A DNA stretch of 64,000 nucleotides from Gavia stellata (lineage: Eukaryota; Chordata; Aves; Gaviiformes; Gaviidae). The translations under genes were made by a program, and so were the position numbers. A model generated the notes under the pieces. It saw only the letters and a program-made list of their open reading frames with translations, searched no databases and had not been told where the DNA came from. The stretch lies in assembly GCF_030936135.1 (NCBI RefSeq), contig NC_082632.1:124001-188000 (forward strand), given 5' to 3'. Shown in pieces: positions 1-12,300 of this stretch; position 1 is the stretch's first letter, and each line of letters starts with the position of its first letter.

Positions 1-900
1 CCATGGCCCTCGGTGTCCCCCAATGTCCCCAACGGGACCCCACAGCCTCCAGTGTCCCCCAGTGTCCCCCAGCATGGCCACAGCACGGCCACCCACAGCC
101 CTCGGTGCCCCCCATGTCCCCAACGGGGTCCCACAACCCCCGGTGTCCCTCAATGTCCCCAACAGGGTCCTGCAGCCACCAGTGTCCCCCGATGTCCCCA
201 ATGCGACCATATGGTCCCCGATGTCCCCCCGCAATGTCCCCGACTTGGCCCCAGCACAGCCACCCCCAGTCCTCGGTGTCCCCCAGTGTCCCCCCCGGTG
301 TCCCAATGTCCCCCATTGTCCCCAATGCAGCCCCATGTCCCCCATTGTCCTCCCCTCGATGTCCCCAGTGGTGCCCCAACAAGGCCACCCGCAACCTTCA
401 ACGTCCCCCCCGCCATGTCCCCAACACGTCCCCGACATGTCCCCAGTGCTGCCTGCAGCACGTCCCCATTGTGTCCCCAATGGTGGCTTCAGTGTGTCCC
501 CAATGTGTCCTCAATGGTGGCCCCAGCGTGTCCCCAGTGCTGGCCCTGGCGATGTCCCTGGAGTGTCCCCAGTGCTGGAGCCGAGGTGGCCTCAGGGATG
601 TCCCCAGTATGGCCCTGGCTTGTCCCCAGTGTGTCCCCAGTGCTGGCCGCCAGCACGTCCCCAACACAGCCACAATGATGTCCCCAGTGTCCCCAGGGCT
701 GTCCCCAACATGGCCCTGCTGATGGCTGTCCCCACCATGTCCCCCATGGCTTGGGGACATCCATCCGGGCACCCTTGGGGACGTTGGGGACAGTCCTGAG
801 CCCTTTGATGGGGATGGCCTGGGGACATCCCTCCTCCTGGTGTCCTCTGAATGGGGTGGGGGTGTCCCCGTCCCCTGGTGTCCCCATGTCCCTGCCATGT
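1..900. repeat. degenerate GTGTCCCCA minisatellite
   Basis: Loose 9-15-bp units around CCCCAGTGTCCCC with CCCAACACG-type variants. No exon is seen. Long frames in all phases are artefacts of missing stops. Confidence 0.75.
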
Positions 901-1910
901 CCCCAGCCCCCAGTGACAGTTCGGGGGCTCAGCGTGTCCCTGAGGCTTATTGGGGGGACAGGGGACGGTGTCACCAACCTGTCCCTGGTGTCCTTGGACC
1001 ATGAAGGGGACGGCCTCGACGTCCCCAGGTGGGACAGGGGACATCCTGCTGTCCCCAGTGTCCCCAGGAGGGACATCCAGCTGTCCTCAGGCAGGACAGG
1101 GGACATCCTAGTGTCCCCAGGACAGAGAAGGGACACCCTGGTGTCCCCAGGTTGAAGATGACTCTCCTGGTGTCCCCAGATGGGACAGGGGACATCAGCG
1201 TGTCCCCAGGATGAGAAGGACCCTCCTGGTGTCCCCAGATGGGACAGGGGACATCAGGGTGTCCCCAGGATGAGAAGGACCCTCCTGGTGTCCCCAGATG
1301 GGACAGGGGACATCGGGGTGTCCCCAGGATGAGAAGGACCCTCCTGGTGTCCTCAGATGGGACAGGGGACATCGGGGTGTCCCCAGGATGAGAAGGACCC
1401 TCCTGGTGTCCCCAGATGGGACAGGGGACATCAGTGTGTCCCCAGGATGAGAAGGACCCTCCAGGTGTCCTCAGGCAGGACAGGGGACATCCCAGTGTCC
1501 CCAGGACGGAGAAGGGACATCCTGGTGTCCCCAGGTTGAAGATGACTTGCCTGGTGTCCCCAGATGGGACAGGGGACATCAAGGTGTCCCCAGGATGAGA
1601 AGGACCCTCCTAGTGTCCCCAGATGGGACAGGGGACATCGGGGTGTCCCCAGGATGAAGATGACCCTCCAGGTGCCCTCAGATGGGACAGGGGACATCAG
1701 GGTGTCCCCAGAACAAGGAGGGACATCCAGGTGTCCCCAGATGGGACAGGGGACACCGGAGTGTCCCCAGGATGAGAAGGACCCTCCTGACATCCCCAGA
1801 TGGGACAGGGGACATCCTGATGTCCCCAGAAGAAGGAGGGACATCCAGATGTCCCCAGACAGGACAGGGGACATCAGGGTGTCCCCAGGACGAGCAGGAC
1901 CCTCCCGGTG
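900..1910. repeat. 59-bp minisatellite
   Basis: Units of 59 bp (GATGGGACAGGGGACATC...GTGTCCCCAGGATGAGAAGG) recur about 1179, 1238, 1297, 1356 and 1415, then become mixed. The array ends at the stop of the minus-strand gene. Confidence 0.85.
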
Positions 1911-1925
1911 TCCCCGTCCCCGTCC

Positions 1926-4900
1926 CTACTCGTCCCCTGGCAGAGCCTCCAGCGCCCGGGCCAACCTCTCCGTCCCCTCCTTGTCCCCCATCGCTGTCCC
2001 CAAGGCCACCACGGCGTCCCCCAGGGCCCGGGCGCTGGCAGGGAAGCCCTGGGCCACCTCCAAGTCCTGGGTGACAGCGTCCACCAAGGTCCTCAGGTGA
2101 CCGGTCACCTCCTCCAGCATCCCCAGGGTGGCATTGGCGGCGTCGATGGCCTCGGTGGCCTCGGCGGTGGCAGCGGTGGCGGCAGCGGTGGCAGCAGCGG
2201 TGTCCCGGGCCAGGCGGCGGTAGCGGAGGGCTTGGTGACGCTGGTGGCTGGCAGCGGTGGCCAAGTGACGCTTGGATGTCCCCGCGCCCCACAGGGCCAC
2301 CTGGCAGACGAGGGCGACGGTGGCCAGGCAGGGGACAAGGTGGCTCTCTTGTGTCACCCCCAGCGCCTCCCGCACCACATCCAGGGACACTGTGGGGACA
2401 GCGGAGGTGATGGGGACATCACCTGGTGTCCTCGTCCCCTCCTGGTGTCCCCAGTCCCCTCCCAGTGTCCCCAGTCTTGTCACAGTGTCCCTGTCCCCTC
2501 CTGGTGTCCCTGTCCCCTCCCAGTGTCCCCTGTCCCCTCCTTCTGTCCCCTTCCAATGTCCCCAGTCCCCTCCCAGTGTCCCCAGTCTTGTCCAGTGTCC
2601 CCATCCCCTCCTGGTGTCCCTGTCCCCTCCCAGTGTCCCCTGTCCCCATGTCCCCAGTCCCATCCCAGTGTCCCCAGTCTTGTCCCAGTGTCCCCGTCCC
2701 CTACTGGTGTCCCAATCCTCTCCCAGTGTCCCCTGTCCCCTCCTGCTGTCCCCTCCCAATGTCCCCAGTCCCATCCCAGTGTCCCTGTCCCCTCCTGGTG
2801 TCCCTGTCCCCTCCCAGTGTCCCTTGTCCCCTCCTGCTGTCCCCTTCCAATGTCCCCAGTCTTGTCCCAGTGTCCCTGTCCCCTCCTGGTGTCCCAATCC
2901 TCTCCCAATGTCCCCTGTCCCCTCCTGCTGTCCCCTTCCAATGTCCCCAGTCCCCTCCCAGTGTCCCCAGTCTTGTCCCAGTGTCCCTGTCCCTTCCTGG
3001 TGTCCTGTCCCCTCCAGTGTCCCCTGTCCCCTCCTGCTGTCCCCTTCCAATGTCCCCAGTCTTGTCCCAGTGTCCCCGTCCCCTCCTGGTGTCCCAATCC
3101 TCTCCCAGTGTCCCCGTCCCCTCCTGCTGTCCCCTCCCAATGTCCCCAGTCCCCTCCCAGTGTCCCCAGTCTTGTCCCAGTGTCCCTGTCCCTTCCTGGT
3201 GTCCCTGTCCCCTCCCAGTGTCCCCTGTCCCCTCCTGCTGTCCCTTCCAATGTCCCCAGTCTTGTCCAGTGTCCCCAGTCTTGTCCCAGTGTCCCTGTCC
3301 CCTCCCAGTGTCCCCTGTCCCCTCCTGCTGTCCCCTTCCAATGTCCCCAGTCCATCCCAGTGTCCCCAGTCTTGTCCCAGTGTCCCCGTCCTCTCCCTGG
3401 TGTCCCAATCCTCTCCAGTGTCCCCTGTCCCCTCCTGCTGTCCCCATCCCAATGTCCCCAGTCCCATCCCAGTGTCCCTGTCCCCTCCTGGTGTCCTGTC
3501 CCCTGTCCCCCCAGTGTCCCCTGTCCCCTCCTGCTGTCCCCTTCCAATGTCCCCAGTCTTGTCCCATGTCCCAGTGTCCCAGTCTTGTCCCAGTGTCCCT
3601 GTCCCCTCCCAGTGTCCCCTGTCCCCTCCTGCTGTCCCCTTCCAATGTCCCCAGTCCCCCTCCCAGTGTCCCCAGTCTTGTCCCAGTGTCCCTGTCCCTT
3701 CCTGGTGTCCCTGTCCCCTCCCAGTGTCCCCTGTCCCCTCCTGCTGTCCCTTCCAATGTCCCCAGTCTTGTCCCAGTGTCCCCGTCCCCTCCTGGTGTCC
3801 CAATCCTCTCCCAGTGTCCCCGTCCCCTCCTGCTGTCCCCTCCCAATGTCCCCAGTCCCCTCCAGTGTCCCCAGTCTTGTCCCAGTGTCCCTGTCCCTTC
3901 CTGGTGTCCCTGTCCCCTCCCAGTGTCCCCTGTCTTCCCCCTGCTGTCCCCTTCCAATGTCCCCAGTCTTGTCCCAGTGTCCCCGTCCCCTCCTGGTGTC
4001 CCAATCCTCTACCAGTGTCCCCGTCCCCTCCTGCTGTCCCCTTCCCAATGTCCCCAGTCCCATCCCAGTGTCCCCATCCCAGTGTCCCTGCCCCCTCCCA
4101 GTGTCTCCCAGTCCATACTGGTTGGGGCAGGGGAAGTTCTATACTGGTCTACACTGGTCTGTAGGGCATCCCACTGGTCTTTACTGGTCCCTACTGGTCT
4201 ACAGCGGGTCCTACTGGTCCTTACTGGTATATACTGGTCTGTACACCTTACTGGCCCATATAGCTCCAGACTGGTCTGTAGTAGTCAGAGTAAGGTTTCT
4301 ACAGGTCTATAGGATTTCTTACTGGTTGTTACTGGTGTGTAAGGTCGTTTACTGGTATTTACTGATTTAAAAAGATCTGGGGGATTTCTACTGGTCCTTA
4401 CTGGTCTGAACTGGTCCATACTGTCCTACAGTGGTTCCTAGTGGTCTCTACAGGATCATACTGTTCCACACTGGTCTGTAAAGATCCCTACTGGTCCATA
4501 CTGGTCTATAGTGGTCACGGTATGGTAAAGTCTCTACTGGCCTACAGTGGTCTGTACTGGTCTGTACTGGTCCCTACCAGCCTACACTGATTCCTAGTGG
4601 TCCCTACTGGTCTATACTGGTCAGGGCAAGAGAAAGTCTCTATTGGTCTGTAGAGCTTCCTGCTGGTCCATGCTGGTTTATACTGGTCTGTCAGACTGCT
4701 CTACAGTGGTTCCTTGTGGTCTCTGCTGGTCTAAACTGGTACATATTGGTCAGGGGCAGATGAAAGTCTGTACTGGTCTGTATGGCTCCCTACTGGTCCA
4801 TACTGGTCCGTAGGGTTCTCTACTGGTATTACTGATCCAAGCAGATCCATAGAGCTCCCTACTGGTCTGAATGGTCCATTCTGGTCTATACTGGTCAGAG

Positions 4901-5546
4901 AAAGAGAAAGTCTCTACTGGTGTGTAGAGCTTCCTGACTGGTCCATACTGGTCCATTACTCGTCTCTACTGCTCTACAGTGGTTCCTTGTGGTACCTACT
5001 GGTCTAAACTGGTCCCTACTGGTCTGTAAGGCTCCCTGCCTGTACGTACTGGTCTGTAGGGATCTCTGCCAGCACTACTGGTCCAAGCAGATCCGTAGGG
5101 CTCCCCTACTGGTCTGAACTGGTCCGTTCTGGCCTATACTGGTCCGTACTCACGCAGAGGGGCGCAGAGGAGCATCAGCACCAGGGCAACAGTCCGGACC
5201 ACCCACAGACCCCAGCGACGCCGGCGGTTCCGGCTCAGCTCCCGTTCCAGCTCAGAAGCGCTGGCGTCGGCGGCTGCCCCCAGCGCCTGGTAAAGACCTC
5301 CGGCATCGAGCCCACGGCGTCGGCGTCGCCAGCCCCGCCGCCGCCCCCAGCGTTGCCGCCAGCGCCGCCCCCAACGCCGCCTGCGCCGCTTCCGCCACCT
5401 CCAGCGCCTCCTTTGCCTCCGCTAGCACCTCTGCCACCGTCTCCGGCGTCCCCAGCGCCTCCGCCAGCCCCGTCAACGCCTGCAGCGCCTGCCCCGAGGC
5501 CGCCGTGGCCGAGGCCACCGCCTGGGACAGTGGCGGAGAGGACATC
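1926..5546 (-). CDS. unrecognised gene, two exons seen, probable membrane protein
   Basis: I do not recognise this protein. Two exons join in phase. The 5' exon (5546 down to 5154) opens after a good acceptor (CCCCCGCAG) and encodes Ala/Leu-rich helical sequence (QAVASATAASGQALQAL). It then reads ASELERELSRNRRRRW followed by a hydrophobic stretch, GLWVVRTVALVLMLLCAPL, typical of a membrane helix with a basic cytosolic flank. It ends at a GTGAGT donor in phase 1. The 3' exon (2389 to 1926) starts after CCCCACAG in the matching phase. It holds a second hydrophobic segment (LVPCLATVALVCQVALW), an Ala/Thr-rich helical region and the C-terminus RALEALPGDE followed by a stop. The 5' exon changes frame between its Ala-rich half and its membrane half, near 5290-5340. 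This means either a base error, a hidden short intron, or a wrong upstream frame. No start codon is certain; ATG at 5545 is the first in the Ala-rich frame. Upstream exons may lie towards 8 kb. Confidence 0.45.
2395..4115. repeat. about 22-bp CCCAGTGTCCC minisatellite
   Basis: Combines CCCCAGTCTTGTCCCAGTG, TCCCCTCCTGGTGTCCC and CCTCCTGCTGTCCCCTTCCA words in blocks of 150-200 bp. It occupies the intron of the minus-strand gene. Confidence 0.85.
4115..5150. repeat. TACTGGTCTG minisatellite
   Basis: Short 10-12-bp units (TACTGGTCTGTA, TACTGGTCCCTA) with blocks repeated at about 230-300 bp. It is AT-richer than its neighbours and fills the rest of the same intron. Confidence 0.85.
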
Positions 5547-5559
5547 CTGCGGGGGACCC

Positions 5560-5950
5560 AGGTGTCCGGACAGGGAACCCTCCCCAATCCCGTAATGGAG
5601 ATAGGAGGGACCCAGGCATCCAGGGATGGGACCCAGGCATCCAGGGATGGGACCCAGGTGTCCAGGGACAGGGAACCCTCCCCAACCCCGTAATGGAGAT
5701 AGGAGGGACCCAGGCATTTGGGTGGGGACCCAGGCATCTGGGCAGGAAACCCTCCCCAGCCCCATAACGGAGACAAGAGGGTCCCAGGCACCCAGGGGTG
5801 GGACCCAGGCAGGCAGGGATGGGACCCAGGCGTTGGGGTGGGGACCGAGGCATCCGGGCAGGAAACCCTCCCCAGCCCCATAATAGAGATAAGAAGGACC
5901 CAGGCGTCCTGGAATGGGACCCTCTCCAGAGACCCAGGTGTCATGGGGGG
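5560..5950. repeat. GGGACCCAGGCATCC minisatellite
   Basis: Units of about 20 bp on GGGACCCAGGCATCCAGG, with a 120-bp higher-order block (GAAACCCTCCCCAGCCCCAT). Lies directly upstream of the membrane exon of the minus-strand gene. Confidence 0.75.
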
Positions 5951-6310
5951 GACACCCACACCCCTAGAAGAGGGACTTGGCACCCAGGAGGGCCCCAGGC
6001 ATGGCCGCCATTGCCGCTCCAACGGCAATGTGGCGTCCGGACGCAGGAACCCGTCCACTTCCTTTTCCGAAGCAACGGAGCGACCTAGGCGTCTGGGTGC
6101 GGCTCTCCCTCACCCCCAGCTCTCCCTCCCACCCCTGGGGTCCCCCAAAAAGGGAGCCAGGAGTCCGGGTATGGCCTTTCCCCCCCAGCACCTACCTCCC
6201 TGCACCCCTTGGCACAGCCGGTGGCACCTACGTCACTGCCACTCCCACACCCACACGGGACCCAGGCGTCCGGGGCAATGGGAGGAACCCAGGTGTCCGT
6301 GTCCTGCCAT
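5950..6310. other. unique segment, no gene called
   Basis: About 350 bp of normal complexity with CpGs. A minus-strand ATG in a GGCGGCCATGCC context is near 6006, but no good donor in a matching phase follows, so I did not call an exon. Confidence 0.4.
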
Positions 6311-7930
6311 CCCTCAGACCCTCGTTTACCCCCCCAGGGCCCAGATTTAACCCCTAGGCCCCAGATTTACCCCCTCAGGGCTCCCATTTACCCCCTCAGG
6401 GCTCCATTTACCCCTCCAGGCCCCAGACTTACCCCCTCAGGGCTCCATTTACCTCTCCAGGCCCCAGATTTACCCCCCTCAGGGCTCCATTTACCCCTCC
6501 AGGCCCCAGATTTACCCCCTCAGGGCTCCCATTTACCCCCTCAGGGCTCCATTTACCCCTCCAGGCCCCAGACTTACCCCCTCAGGGCTCCCATTTACCC
6601 CCTCAGGGCTCCATTTACCCCTCCAGGCCCCAGATTTACCCCCCTCAGGGCTCCATTTACCCCTCTAGGCCCCAGATTTACCCCCCTCAGGGCTCCATTT
6701 ACCCCTCCAGGCCCCAGATTTACCCCCCTCAGGGCCCCATTTACCTCTCCAGGCCCCAGATTTACCCCCTCAGGGCTCCCATTTACCCCCTCAGGCCCCA
6801 GATTTACCTCCTCAGGGCTCAGATTTACCCCTTCAACACCCAGATTTACCCCCTCAGGGCTCCCATTTACCACCTCAGCACCCAGATTTACCCCCTCATG
6901 GCCCAGATTTACCCCCTCAGGGCTCCATTTACCCCTCCAGGCCCCAGATTTACCCCCTCAGGGCTCCCATTTACCCCCTCAGGGCTCCATTTACCCCTCT
7001 GGGCCCCAGATTTACCCCCTCACGGCCCAGATTTACCCCCTCAGGGTTCCATTTACCTCTCCAGGCCCCAGATTTACCCCCTCAGGGCTCCATTTACCCC
7101 TCTAGGCCCCAGATTTACCCCCCTCAGGGCTCCATTTACCCCTCCAGGCCCCAGACTTACCCCCTCAGGGCTCCATTTACCTCTCCAGGCCCCAGATTTA
7201 CCCCCTCAGGGCTCCCATTTACCCCCTCAGGCCCCAGATTTACCTCCTCAGGGCTCAGATTTACCCCTTCAACACCCAGATTTACCCCCTCAGGGCTCCC
7301 ATTTACCACCTCAGGACCCAGATTTACCCCCTCATGGCCCAGATTTACCCCCTCAGGGCTCCATTTACCCCTCCAGGCCCCAGATTTACCCCCTCAGGGC
7401 TCCCATTTACCCCCTCAGGGCTCCATTTACCCCTCTGGGCCCCAGATTTACCCCCTCACGGCCCAGATTTACCCCCTCAGGGTTCCATTTACCTCTCCAG
7501 GCCCCAGATTTACCCCCTCAGGGCTCCATTTACCTCTCCAGGCCCCAGATTTACCCTCTCAAGGCTCACATTTACTGCCTTACCCCCTCAACGCCCAGAT
7601 TTATCCCCTCAATGCCCAGATTTACCCCCTCAGGGCTCCCATTTACCCCCTCAGGGCTCCATTTACCTCTCCAGTCCCCAAATTTACCCCCTCAGGGCCC
7701 AAATTTACCACCGCGGCCCAGATTTACACCCTCAGGGCTCTGAATTACACCAGACAGCCCCAGATTTACCCCCCAAGCCCCAGATATACCCCCTCAGGGA
7801 TTGTGTTTGCCTCCTCAGGGCCCGGATTTACCCCCTTAGGGCCCGATTTACACCTCCTGGGCCCTGATTTACACCCCAAGGCCCCAAATTTACCCCCTCA
7901 GGGCTCAGTTATCCCCCCAGGCCCCCGCTT
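6310..7930. repeat. GATTTACCCCCTCAGGGCTCC minisatellite with 436-bp duplication
   Basis: About 24-bp units (CCCAGATTTACCCCCTCAGG). A block starting at 6898 recurs almost unchanged at 7334, so a 436-bp segment was duplicated in tandem. Confidence 0.9.
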
Positions 7931-7937
7931 TACCCCC

Positions 7938-8200
7938 AGACCCCGCCCCTCGAGCCCTGATTGGCGGAGCCCCCGCAGGGGGGGCGGGACTAGCCGCTGC
8001 GCGCTCCGCAGCGGCTCCACGCCCAGGCGCGGTCTCCCATTGGTCAGTGGGGAGGCGGGACTTTTGCGTTACCGTCTCTCATTGGCTGTCGCTTTCCCGC
8101 CGCTGGAGTGAGGGGGCGGGCTCTTCGCCCGGCTCCGTGCGCTGATTGGCTGTGCCCCGCGGAGCGGGAGAGCGGCGGCGCCTTCCCGGCGTGCACCGCG
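7938..8200 (+). promoter_or_regulatory. CpG promoter with four inverted CCAAT boxes
   Basis: This is a non-repetitive GC-rich island between two minisatellite tracts. It carries ATTGG (inverted CCAAT, NF-Y type) near 7957 (CTGATTGGCGG), 8037 (CCATTGG), 8081 (ATTGGCTG) and 8142 (CTGATTGGCTG), spaced about 45-80 bp, with GGGGCGGG GC boxes between. It lies about 1.2 kb before the first CCHCR1 coding exon. It could also drive the minus-strand gene that ends at 1926, as a shared head-to-head promoter. The transcription start cannot be fixed from sequence. Confidence 0.6.
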
Positions 8201-8209
8201 CGGTCGTGA

Positions 8210-9335
8210 GGGGTGACGGGGGGTACTGGGTGTACTGGGAGGTACTGGGAGCATCCGTGTGGGTTGAACTGGGAGTCACTGGGAAGTACTGGGGCTGGGG
8301 GGAGGAACTGGGAGTTACTGGGAGCCCCTGGGAGCTTGAGGGGGGGAATGTGGGTCACTGGGGGCTACTGGGACATACTGGGAGTCACTGGGAATATGAG
8401 GGGGCGGTTACTGGGAGTCACTGGGGGTACTGGGAGCCCCTGGGACCTTGAGGGGGGGAATGTGGGTCACTGGGGGCTACTGGGACATACTGGGAGTCAC
8501 TGGGAATATGAGGGGGCGGTTACTGGGAGTCACTGGGGGTACTGGGAGCCCCTGGGACCTTGAGGGGGGGAATGTGGGTCACTGGGGGCTACTGGGACAT
8601 ACTGGGAGCCACTGGGAATATGAGGGGGCGGTTACTGGGAGTCACTGGGGGTACTGGGAGCCCCTGGGACCTTGAGGGGGGGAATGGGAGATACTGGGAG
8701 CACATTGGGGGGGAACTGGGAGTCGCTGGGAGTATGAGGAGACGGTTACTGGAAGTCACTGGGGATACTGGGAGGCCCTGGGACCTTGAGGGGGGGGAAT
8801 GGGAGATACTGGGAGCACATTGGGGGGGAACTGGGAGTCGCTGGGAGTATGAGGAGACGGTTACTGGAAGTCACTGGGGGTACTGGGAGGCCCTGGGACC
8901 TTGAGGGGGGGAATGGGGAGTCACTGGGAGTTAGTGGGAGTATGTTGAGGGTTACTGGGAGTCACTGGGAATATGAGGGGTAAACTGGAAGTCACTGGGG
9001 TCTACTGGGAGCATGAAGAGGGGAACTGGGACTCTGGGAGCTGTGGTGAGAGGTACTGGGAGTCACTGGGGCTGGGGAAGGAGTAAACTGGGAGCCACTG
9101 GGAGGGTGGGATTGGGAGTCACTGGGGCCATGGCAGGGGGAACTGGGAGTTACTGGGGGGTTACTGGGACCAGGCAGGAACTGGGAGTCATTGAGGCTGA
9201 GGGGGGGGGATACTGGGACTGTATGTAGTGGGGAGCAGGCCCTCACTGGGGGTCACTGGGAAGGGACTGGGACTGGGGATAGGGAGCTACTGGGAGTTAC
9301 TGGGGGGTGGCGGGGCCCAGTAACTGGGACTTACT
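8210..9335. repeat. 112-bp ACTGGGAGTCACTGGG minisatellite
   Basis: Starts at about 8338, 8450, 8562 and 8674 are 112 bp apart and nearly identical, each made of 10-12-bp ACTGGGA words. It lies between the CpG promoter and CCHCR1 coding exon 1. Confidence 0.9.
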
Positions 9336-9342
9336 GGGAGTC

Positions 9343-12300
9343 ATGTCCCACCTCAAGGTGCCACCAATGGCCAAGAGTCACCCGGAGCCACCGGGCACTG
9401 GTGAGCCCCGGACACCCGGGTCCCTCCCGCCCCCCCCAGGTCTGCGGGGCCTCCTCCCCCCATCGCACTTCACGCTCCGCCCCCCCGGCACCAACGCCAG
9501 GTAAGGGCCCCCAGTGCTCCCAGTAACCTCCCAGTTACCCCTCCCAGTTGGCCTCCCAGTAACCCCTCCCCAGTGCACCCAGTTACCCTCCCAGTAACCC
9601 CACAGTGCACTCAGTTGCCCCTCTATGCACTCCCTAATTACTCCTACTGTGCTTTCATGTGCCCAGTAGCTGCCCAGTAACCTCCCAGTGTTCCCAGTAA
9701 TCTCCTAATAACTGCCCCCGTGATCCCAGTAAGCCCCCAGTGCTCCTGGTAACCCTCCCAGTAGCCACCAGTGCTCCCTGTAATCCCCCAGTTTCCCTCT
9801 CCAGTGTTCCCAGTACACCCCAATGCTGCCAGTAGCCCTCCCAGTAAACCCCCCAGTGCTCCCAGTAATCCCACAAACCCTCCCAGTGCACCCAGTAACC
9901 CCCAATGCTCTCTGTAATCCCCCAGTTTCCCCCCCCAGTGCTCCCAGTAACCCCCACCAGCAACCCCCCAGTGTTCCCAGTAACCCCCCACTAACCCTCC
10001 CAGTGTTCTCAGTAACCACCAGTGCTCCCAGTAGCCCTCCCAGTAACCCCCAGAGCCTGGACACCTAGGTCCCCTTTGACAGGACCCTGGAGGCGGAGCT
10101 TGAGGCTGAGAGGAGGCGTGGCCAAGCCTTGGAGGCGGAGCTTGAGGCTGAGAGGAGGCGGGGCCAAGCCTTGGAGGCGGAGCTTGAGGCTGAGAGGAGG
10201 CGTGGCCAAGCCTTGGAGGCGGAGCTTGAGGCTGAGAGGAGGCGTGGCCAAGCCTTGGAGGCGGAGCTTGAGGCTGAGAGGACGCATGGTCAAACTCTGG
10301 AGGCGGAGCTTGATGCTGAGAGGAGGCGGGGCCAAGCCTTGGAGGCGGAGCTTGAGGCTGAGAGGAGGCGGGACCAAGCCCAGGGGGCGGAGCCTGATGG
10401 GGAGGAGCCCCTGGAGGAGGTGAGCCCCAGTGCCTGTGTCCCATGGGGTCCGTGTCCCCTCCCCTTGGGGATGCAGTGGCCTTGTCCCCAGGGTGTCTCT
10501 GTGGTGGGGTGACATGGTGGCTCTGTCCCTTGTCCCCACAGTGTCCCCAGGATGTCCCCATGTCCCTCTGGTGTCCCCCTGCCCCCAGGTTGCCACCTTG
10601 TCTTCATGGTGTCCCTTGTTCCCAGGATGTCCCCATACCCCCTGACCTGCAGTGTCCCCAAGGTGTCCCCCTGTCCCCGCAGTGTCCCCACGCTGTCCCT
10701 GTTCCCCCCAGTGCCAGGCCCAGGTGCTGCTCCAGGCCCGGCTCAGCGCCCTCGGCCACATCCTGACTCTGCAGGAGCGCGAACTGGGCCGCGAGGTGGG
10801 GCTGGGGGGGGCACAGGGTGCCCCTTGGGGGGCTTTTAGGGGGCGGGGGGGGCATAGGGTGCCCCTGAGGGCCCTTTAGGGTGTTGGGAGGGACCCCTTA
10901 GGTGCCGGGGGGGGCCCTGGGGGGCAATGGGAGGGTCCTGGGGTGCTCTGGGTGGGGACCAGGGGGGTGCTGGGGTGGGCCTGGGGTGCCTTGGAGGGGT
11001 TTGGGGCTCCCTTAGGATACCATGGGGGTTCTTGGGGTGCTGGGTGAGCCCTAGGGTGTTATGAGGTGCCTCTGGGGGGCAATGGGTGGGCCCTGGGCTG
11101 CTATAGGAGGTCCTGGGGGGCAATGGGGTGACACGGGGAGATGGGGGGGAGTCCTAGGGTGCTCTGCGGGGTGGTCCAGGGAGTCTCTGGTATGCTGAGG
11201 GGAGCACAGGGGTGCTTGGGTGTTGGTGTGGCAGGCCCTGGAGTGCCATAGGGTGCCCCCGGGGGGGGTCTTTTGGGTTGCTGGGGGGGCTCTGTGGTGC
11301 CACAGGGGGTCCTGGAGGCACAACGGGGTATCTCTGGTTGGTTGGGGGGTGCAGGATGTCAGGGGGGTGTCTGGATGCCCCGAGTCATTAACGCCTACCC
11401 CCCCAGCTGCCCCCCCACGAGGTCCCCATGGCGGTGGCCCCCCCCCGGCTGCAGGCACTCCTGAGGTGCTGGCGGGAGAAAGTCTTCACCCTCCTTGTGC
11501 AGCTGAGGGTGCAGGAGGAGGCGCAGCGGGTGCTGCGGGCGCAGGTGGGTGCCTGGATGCCTGGTTCCCATCCTGGGGGTGGGGGGGCAGTCCTGAGTCC
11601 CATCTGGGGGGGTTGGGCGGCACCCAGGCTCCTGGGTCCCTCCTGAGGGGTGCCTGGGTCCCATCTGGAGGGGTTAGAGGGTGCCCAGATGCCTGGGTCC
11701 CATCTGGGGTGGGGTGTTAGAGGGTGCCCAGACACCTGGGTCCCTCCTGAGGTGTGCCTGGGTCCCATTTGGGGTTGTTAGGGGGTGCCCAGATGCCTGG
11801 GTCCCGTCTGGGGGGGTTAGAGGGTGCTCAGGCACCTGGGTCCCTCCCAAGGGGTGCCTGGGTCCCATCTGGGGGGTGTTAGGGGGTGTCCGGACGCCTG
11901 GGTCCCATCTGGGGGGGGTTAGAGGGTGCCCAGGCACCTGGGTCCCTCCCGAGGGGTGCCTGGGTCCCATCTGGGGGGGTTAGAGGGTGCCCAGGCACCT
12001 GGGTCCCTCCCGAGGGGTGCCTGGGTCCCATCTGGGTGGGGTTAGAGGGTGCCCAGGCACCTGGGTCCTTCCCGAGGGGTGCCTGGGTCCCATCTGGGGG
12101 GGGGGGTAGAGGGTGCCCAGGCACCTGGGTCCCTTCCGAGGGGTGCCTGGGTCCCATCTGGGGGGTGTTAGGGGGTGCCCAGATGCCTGGGTCCCATCTG
12201 GGGCGGGGTTAGAGGGTGCCCAGATGCCTGGGTCCCATCTGGGGGGGTTAGAGGGTGCCCAGATGCCTGGGTCCCATCTGGGGGGGGGGGGGTTAGAGGG

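Noticed and set aside
1908-4370. Long open frames of 500-800 codons over the 2.4-4.1 kb array
   Set aside because: Several frames on both strands are open together and encode only repeat-derived peptides (CPQSCPSVPVPSW). They contain the true minus-strand exon only by overlap.
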